The notes under the pieces are model-generated. The model was not told the DNA's origin and ran no database searches. It saw nothing but the letters and a program-made list of their open reading frames with translations. From a virus, in the IMG/VR virus record IMGVR_UViG_3300010885_018835, positions 1-40,645 of that record: DNA of 40,645 nt. One strand, written 5' to 3'. Below, piece after piece: positions 35,832 to 40,645 of this stretch. The translations under genes were made by a program, and so were the position numbers. Position 1 is the first letter of the stretch. Every line of letters starts with the position of its first letter.

Positions 35832-36479
35832 ATGAGTGAAATAAATTTGAACTGGTTAGTCGAGAACTTTAAGGATAAAGAAATTGTAGTGTTTGATATT
35901 GGTGCTGCCGACTTACATGATACTATTAGAATCAAACAAGTATTACCAGACGCTAAATTCTATTCATTTGAATGTAATAAAGTGTGGGAAGCACGAAATA
36001 ATATAACCGCAATGAATTACGGGATACATCATTTTCAATGCGCAGTAACTGATGTTGAGGGTGAAGATATATTTTATCCTAGTGATACATTACGAGGTGA
36101 ACCGTGGCATTATTCTGGTAGCATGTGTCCGCCCGTAGAAACTTCTGATTTTGAATGGGGCGATTCTTATTCAGTTCGAACAATCAGATTGGATACATTT
36201 TGCGAAAGATTTAATGTGAGTCCTACTTTTATTCACATTGATGTACAAGGTGCCGAGTACAAAGTATTATCTTGCTTAGGAAAGTATAGACCCCTAGCTA
36301 TTTGGGCAGAAATATGTGAGTTTGAAAATGTATATGAGACTGGTACTACTTATAATAAATTCAAAGATTTAATGACAGAACTAGGATATGTTTCGATGTG
36401 CAGGCATAACGGAGACGAATTATTTGTATTCCACTCGGTTCAACTTACAACCTATACTATGGAAAATAAAGATGAGTGA
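35832..36479 (+). CDS. FkbM-family SAM-dependent methyltransferase
   Basis: 215 residues from ATG 35832; an alternative ATG at 35817 would add MWYIN, and neither has a clear ribosome site. Motif I is VFDIGAAD (20-27), followed by FYSFECN (43-49) for the adenosine ribose. The FkbM hallmark FIHIDVQGAEYKVL is at 133-146. RTIRLDTF precedes it, as in most members. Such enzymes O-methylate sugars or other small molecules, so it probably caps or decorates a glycan made by the neighbouring transferases. The gene overlaps the second radical SAM gene by 8 bp. No metal motif or signal sequence is seen. Confidence 0.88.
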   Translation: MSEINLNWLVENFKDKEIVVFDIGAADLHDTIRIKQVLPDAKFYSFECNKVWEARNNITAMNYGIHHFQCAVTDVEGEDIFYPSDTLRGEPWHYSGSMCPPVETSDFEWGDSYSVRTIRLDTFCERFNVSPTFIHIDVQGAEYKVLSCLGKYRPLAIWAEICEFENVYETGTTYNKFKDLMTELGYVSMCRHNGDELFVFHSVQLTTYTMENKDE

Positions 36480-37578
36480 TATACTGAAAAACTATGTTTG
36501 TACGAACCCATTTAAGTACTTAGATGTGCAGCCAAATAGCCAATGGATATGTTGTCCTAGTTGGGCTCCGACTAATATACGAGCAAATGAAAATGGTAAT
36601 GAATACCCTATAAAATTTACTGATAATTTATTGAGTAATTGGGAAAGTGATGTTGCGCAAGATATTCGTAGATCCGTTATTGACGGTACTTACAATCATT
36701 GCGAACATAAAGTTTGTCCTAGTTTATCAGAATTAATCAATACTGGACGCAAACCTGACAATTTTATTACAAAAGAAGAATTTGAAAAAACAACAGAGAT
36801 TTATTCAATAGAAGACCTACACAAATTTAATGGTAGACCAGAAGAAATATTGTTTGGATTCGACCGTAGTTGTAATCTAAGATGCCCTAGTTGTAGAGAT
36901 AGATTAATACCAAATGACGAACTAGACAGTGAAGATTACAAACACAAAAAGTTTTTATTAGATCAGATAGAGACACATTTTTCTCAATCTGCAAAGAAGT
37001 TATTAATTACCGGCAGTGGCGATCCTTTTTATAGCAAGATTTACAGAGATTACTTGGTAAACTTTGACAGTAGCAAATATCCAAATTTAGAACAAATCCA
37101 AATCATTACCAATGGGGTGTTACTAAATCAAAAGATGTGGGAATCATTGCAATCTAAAAAGTTTATTAAAATAATAGAAATCAGTGTAGATGCAGGCACA
37201 AAAGATACTTATGAAAATATAACAAGACTCAACGGAGATTGGGATAGATTAATTGAAAATATAAAATATTTAAGTACCCAAAATTCAATTGACACTATGA
37301 TATTTTCAATGGTAGTAAGTCAACTGAATTATAAAGAAATGCTACCATTTTATAATATACTTACTGAAATATTTAAGAACAGTAAAATACGACTGCGATT
37401 AAATTTTAGACAACATGTTTATTGGAGTTCAGGTAAATTGACAATCAACGAGGTTCGAGATATAAGTGTATTTGACAAAAATCATTCAGAATTTAATCAA
37501 TTCATGGATGCACTATCACTGGTTAAAGACATGCCTTATGTTAATCATAACTTTCACCACTTACTAGATGATTGTTAA
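36472..37578 (+). CDS. Radical SAM enzyme with N-terminal cysteine-rich (twitch-like) domain (2)
   Basis: 368 residues from ATG 36472, overlapping the FkbM gene by 8 bp. The longer frame from 36388 lies wholly within FkbM coding and adds no motif, so it is not used. CNLRCPSC gives radical SAM cysteines C134, C138 and C141. GSGDP (181-185) stands where GGEP is usual, and QIITNG follows. Upstream cysteines C10, C27, C28, C77 and C82 (YVCTNPF, WICCPSW, HCEHKVC) suggest an auxiliary cluster domain before the barrel, different in spacing from the first radical SAM protein. The substrate is unknown. Two such enzymes bracketing an epimerase and a methyltransferase suggest radical chemistry on a sugar or on a fibre or host protein. 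It ends 36 bp before the large repeat protein. Confidence 0.87.
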   Translation: MSDILKNYVCTNPFKYLDVQPNSQWICCPSWAPTNIRANENGNEYPIKFTDNLLSNWESDVAQDIRRSVIDGTYNHCEHKVCPSLSELINTGRKPDNFITKEEFEKTTEIYSIEDLHKFNGRPEEILFGFDRSCNLRCPSCRDRLIPNDELDSEDYKHKKFLLDQIETHFSQSAKKLLITGSGDPFYSKIYRDYLVNFDSSKYPNLEQIQIITNGVLLNQKMWESLQSKKFIKIIEISVDAGTKDTYENITRLNGDWDRLIENIKYLSTQNSIDTMIFSMVVSQLNYKEMLPFYNILTEIFKNSKIRLRLNFRQHVYWSSGKLTINEVRDISVFDKNHSEFNQFMDALSLVKDMPYVNHNFHHLLDDC

Positions 37579-37614
37579 AAACTCTAGCACGATCAGGTTG
37601 ACATAAGTATCTAA

Positions 37615-40600
37615 ATGATAAGAGATGTATTCTATTACGGAAATAAACCCAATGCTCACCCACGTGAACGACATGCTGATTCATTAGATCAGGCAAGGTC
37701 AATGTCCACTACTGAGCATTTTTGGATTATTAATGCACAGTGTGATTATAAAGGATTTGACTGGGATTGGGACTTTGATTTCTTACCGGATGAAGATGTA
37801 TGGTCGCAAGAACACAACAATGTGTGGCCTAGTAGTTATCAAAAAGACAGTGGCACTTGGTTATGTCCAACTCAACTAAGTGAAGTAATAGTCTATCGTA
37901 ATGATGTAGATCCAGTACCGTTAAAGAATGAAATATCTAGCAACTGGGTAATAATTGAAAATATTGATAAAGATAAATTTGACTTTAGGTGGCACCCTGA
38001 TCCAACCGACCCGCCGTACATCTATGTGTGGGGGACCAAATGGAACTCTCCTGAATTAGGTCCTGCATTAGAATATCATACTCCCGGATCCACTGAACGT
38101 AAATATATGCCAACATTTGTTTCGGTTGAACCACAGTGGGATCGATGGAAAATAAACTACCCCGTAGATGATGCTACCTTTGATTTTACTTGGAGACCGA
38201 ATCCAAGAGAGCCAAATTTTATTTATAAATGGGGTTGTAAACATTTTCCTGTAGAGTTACAAGCATGTTTAGAATATCACATACCGGACGCGACTGATAT
38301 CAAGTACATGCCAGAACTAGTAAAATTATTACCTCAAACAGAAAGATGGATTGAAGTACAGGCTGTTGATAAGTCTAAGTTTGATATGACATGGCGACCT
38401 GATCCACGTGAACCTGAATTGATTTATGTTTGGGGCAACAAATATATTGATGGAACAATACGTCCTACATTAGAATATCACATGCCCGGTGCAACAGATA
38501 CCAAGTATATGAGTGAGCCAGTTCCTGTTCTCCCTGAATGGAATCGTTGGGAAATATTACATGAAGTAGATAAAGAATCTTTTGACTTTAGTTGGAGACC
38601 TGATCCAAGGGAACCTGACTATATTTATGTATTTGGTAACACTCAGTATCCGGGGACAATAATGCCAACCATTAGGTATCATTGTTTGAATGCCACTGTA
38701 GAAAAACACGTAACAGATATCGTAGCAAAATTAGCACAGCAGCCAGATTTGTTTGAGAACATAACTGATAATTTTGATTACAGTTGGAGACCTGACCCAA
38801 CTAGCCCACCTTATGTCTATCAATTTGGTACATTACTAGATGAAAATGATGGCCCGCGCTATGTTGTGCCTGGCAACAATGGGGTAGTCGTTCACTTAGA
38901 ACGTAAAGAGGTTGTGTTGGAAGAATTAATTTTCCCGCATTATTATATAAAAACCACATTGGAAGCCTTAATAGAAGAACATCCTAGTGAAATTTTCTGG
39001 GCATTGAACCCCGACTTAGATTATTCAAATTTTGATTTTAAGTGGGTGCCTGACAAAGATAACGTTTATCACGTTAACGCATTCGGCAGTAAAGATAACC
39101 AGAATACACAGACATATTTTGTTAACGGTAATATGTGGCAAAAAGGTTACAGAGATATCAATTATGTTGAGGATAAGATTATTGATGTTAGAACTAAAAT
39201 TGATATGTTCTTTATCGATAGGGGAAATAGTGAATCTCATATACGATTTCAAGCATTATGTGAACGTTTCCCTAATATTGTTAAAACACGATACTTGAAT
39301 AGTTGGGTAGATACAATTAATCGTTGTACCACTAAATCAACTACTAATCTATGCTGGATATTGAACAGTGAACTAGACTACACTGACTTTGAATTTGACT
39401 ATTACCCTAGTCCATGGCAAATGAAGATGGTGCATGTATTTGGTACTCAATGGAGTCATTGGGGAACTACGTTTATGGTCAACAAAACTACTTTTCCTGA
39501 AGACACTAAGTATGTTAAAGTTATTGAGCATTTGAATGTACTTAATTTTGTTAAGCGTAAAACAGCAAAGGCTACCAATTGCCTATATGATATTGTTTAC
39601 ATAGATCACGGCAACTTGGTTGATGCTATTGAAAATAAATTGATTATCAAGTATGATGCTAGCTATTTGAAAACATTTAAGACAATGTTAAAGTCATTGC
39701 CAGTGCAAAAAGAACACTATGTTTGGGTATGTTCTAGTATATGTGACTATGATAATTTTGACTTTAGTTATATATGTGATCCATATGCAAAAGAACAATT
39801 ACATGTATTTCCTAGCGATAAACAAAAGTTTGGTGACACATTCTTAATTGATGTGAACAAATTGCGTTCATTGATTGAAGATATGGATATGTTAGAAGAT
39901 TATGTAAAGATCAACTACAATCAACATCAACGAGTAAAAAGATTAACTCCGCCTACAATTATAAGTGACGATACTCATTGTGATTCTGTACAACAAGAGT
40001 TTGATTTCCCTTATGCTATTTTTAAGACAATCGATAACAAGGACTTAACTGTAGTAGACAATGAACCAATGAGTCTATGGGCCCCTGATACTAAGAACAT
40101 TATTGTTACTAGTACCGGCGGCTCACGTATCATTGTTCCAAAAGAAGCAAAGAAATTTATTGACGGTGAATTATACGATTATCCATATATTAGTCATTCT
40201 ACTAACTTAGCGCAATCTCAGCCATTGGATATAGTCTTCCTAAGCAACGGTGAAACTGGTGCTGACGAGAACTACGAACACTTACTGAAAGTGACTAAGG
40301 GGTTGCGTAATAGAGTAGTTAGAGTTGATGGGGTGAATGGTCGTGTGGCAGCATATCATGCAGCAGCACTAGCAAGTAATACTCCCTGGATGTTCACTGT
40401 ATTTGCTAAATTGAAAGTCAACAGTAAATTTGATTGGAGTTGGCAACCTGATAGATTACAAATACCTAAGCATTATATCTTTAATGCAACTAACCCAGTG
40501 AACAGATTAGAGTATGGTCACCAAGCAATGATTGCATATAATAAAAAGATTACGTTAGCTAACAGTGGTACTGGTCTTGACTTTACACTTGACAACGAAC

Positions 40601-40645
40601 ACGAAGTTGTAGACATTAATTCGGGTGTCGCGGTATACAATACAG
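37615..40645 (+). CDS. Large repeat protein with GT-like modules (partial at right edge)
   Basis: Open from ATG 37615 to the window end: 1,010 codons, no stop. Codons 1-52 hold a unit starting DVFYYGNKPNAHPRE and ending EHFWIINAQCDYKGFDWDW. Five repeats follow with F at codons 122, 189, 256, 323 and 387; the first four are exactly 67 residues apart. Their consensus is W-x(9-12)-F-D-F-x-W-R-P-D-P-x-x-P-x-x-I-Y-x-W-G, then L-E-Y-H-x-P-x-A-T-x-x-K-Y-M. Diverged copies have F at 473, 592, 715 and 939. Longer modules begin at about 528 (IDMFFIDRGN), 659 (DIVYIDHGN) and 872 (DIVFLSNGE). The last shares RVDGVNGRVAAYHAA and NPVNRLEYG with the GT-like protein at 31095-32048, but lacks its DGDN. It is probably a glycan-related or adhesive phage protein; the function is unknown. 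Confidence 0.85.
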   Translation, partial: MIRDVFYYGNKPNAHPRERHADSLDQARSMSTTEHFWIINAQCDYKGFDWDWDFDFLPDEDVWSQEHNNVWPSSYQKDSGTWLCPTQLSEVIVYRNDVDPVPLKNEISSNWVIIENIDKDKFDFRWHPDPTDPPYIYVWGTKWNSPELGPALEYHTPGSTERKYMPTFVSVEPQWDRWKINYPVDDATFDFTWRPNPREPNFIYKWGCKHFPVELQACLEYHIPDATDIKYMPELVKLLPQTERWIEVQAVDKSKFDMTWRPDPREPELIYVWGNKYIDGTIRPTLEYHMPGATDTKYMSEPVPVLPEWNRWEILHEVDKESFDFSWRPDPREPDYIYVFGNTQYPGTIMPTIRYHCLNATVEKHVTDIVAKLAQQPDLFENITDNFDYSWRPDPTSPPYVYQFGTLLDENDGPRYVVPGNNGVVVHLERKEVVLEELIFPHYYIKTTLEALIEEHPSEIFWALNPDLDYSNFDFKWVPDKDNVYHVNAFGSKDNQNTQTYFVNGNMWQKGYRDINYVEDKIIDVRTKIDMFFIDRGNSESHIRFQALCERFPNIVKTRYLNSWVDTINRCTTKSTTNLCWILNSELDYTDFEFDYYPSPWQMKMVHVFGTQWSHWGTTFMVNKTTFPEDTKYVKVIEHLNVLNFVKRKTAKATNCLYDIVYIDHGNLVDAIENKLIIKYDASYLKTFKTMLKSLPVQKEHYVWVCSSICDYDNFDFSYICDPYAKEQLHVFPSDKQKFGDTFLIDVNKLRSLIEDMDMLEDYVKINYNQHQRVKRLTPPTIISDDTHCDSVQQEFDFPYAIFKTIDNKDLTVVDNEPMSLWAPDTKNIIVTSTGGSRIIVPKEAKKFIDGELYDYPYISHSTNLAQSQPLDIVFLSNGETGADENYEHLLKVTKGLRNRVVRVDGVNGRVAAYHAAALASNTPWMFTVFAKLKVNSKFDWSWQPDRLQIPKHYIFNATNPVNRLEYGHQAMIAYNKKITLANSGTGLDFTLDNEHEVVDINSGVAVYNT
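37978..38838 (+). repeat. Tandem 67-residue (201-bp) FDFxWRPDP repeats in the terminal protein
   Basis: Repeat starts are at 37978, 38179, 38380, 38581 and 38773, giving spacings of 201, 201, 201 and 192 bp. Protein identity is high around FDFTWRPNPREPNFIYKWG and in the LEYH/KYM segment. The nucleotide sequences have drifted, so the array is not a product of very recent slippage. The exact 67-residue period argues for a structural repeat. Confidence 0.85.

Noticed and set aside
35825-35832. Exact T4 late-promoter octamer TATAAATA
   Set aside because: It runs into the likely ATG at 35832 of the FkbM gene, so a transcript started there would lack that start codon. In an AT-rich operon a single match is probably chance, although it could still serve the radical SAM gene downstream.
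36388-36471. Longer N-terminus for the second radical SAM protein
   Set aside because: The extension is inside FkbM coding sequence, has no motif, and the ATG at 36472 gives the usual short overlap seen throughout the cassette.
37978-38838. CRISPR-like array because of the regular 201-bp period
   Set aside because: The period is in frame, the repeats are conserved at protein rather than DNA level, and there are no short identical repeats with unique spacers.
39025-39298. Overlapping ORFs on both strands near 39.0-39.3 kb
   Set aside because: Both are contained in the open frame that starts at 37615, which has clear repeats and motifs on both sides of this segment. They are shadows.
1-40645. 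tRNA, rRNA, integrase, transposase or attachment sites
   Set aside because: All gaps between genes are short (under about 60 bp, apart from the gap at 25897-26066 that holds the 51-residue ORF and the gap at 35720-35831 that holds the 26-residue mini-ORF). None shows a cloverleaf, and no recombinase motif was seen in any supported protein.

Overview
The window is a contiguous stretch of an AT-rich, T4-like (myovirus) phage genome, probably from a marine or freshwater environmental phage. Every supported gene is on the + strand. The first half has the T4 baseplate order 5 - 25 - 6 - 7. The proteins are much longer than in T4, as is common in environmental T4-like phages. The host cannot be named from the sequence. 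I see no tRNA, integrase, transposase, CRISPR array or plasmid function.

Layout. (1) 2-337: C-terminal tail of an unidentified protein cut by the window edge. (2) 358-7268: baseplate hub/spike gp5 without a visible lysozyme domain, baseplate wedge gp25, and an enlarged wedge protein gp6. (3) 7294-25896: one 6,200-residue ORF in the gp7 position. Its conserved N-terminal and middle parts carry an FG-GAP-like beta-propeller, a Ycf48/BNR-like propeller and about twelve diverged copies of a 60-70 residue beta-rich repeat. (4) 25912-28882: a 51-residue mini-gene paralogous to its neighbour's N-terminus, a 206-residue structural protein, a tail-fibre protein with a probable C-terminal autocleavage/chaperone-like domain, and a second fibre/appendage-like protein. 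(5) 28931-40645: a tightly packed cassette of overlapping genes. It encodes two related GT-A-like glycosyltransferases, a third GT-like protein with a DGDN motif, two radical SAM enzymes with N-terminal twitch-like cysteines, a probable glycosyltransferase-type protein of 431 residues, a GDP-mannose-3,5-epimerase-like enzyme with all expected catalytic residues, an FkbM-family methyltransferase, and a repeat protein of more than 1,010 residues that runs off the right edge.

How the parts fit. The left part builds the baseplate and fibres. The right part looks like a glycan or small-molecule modification cassette in the same late transcription block, so its products may decorate virion proteins or remodel the host surface during late infection. 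That role is inference. Putative late-promoter octamers (NATAAATA) sit before genes 25, 6, the 51-aa/206-aa pair and the tail fibre.

The most unusual material is the cassette itself and the terminal repeat protein. Its modules can be aligned by eye with the single-domain GT-like protein at 31095-32048, suggesting an array of GT-like units in which the catalytic acidic motif has been lost.
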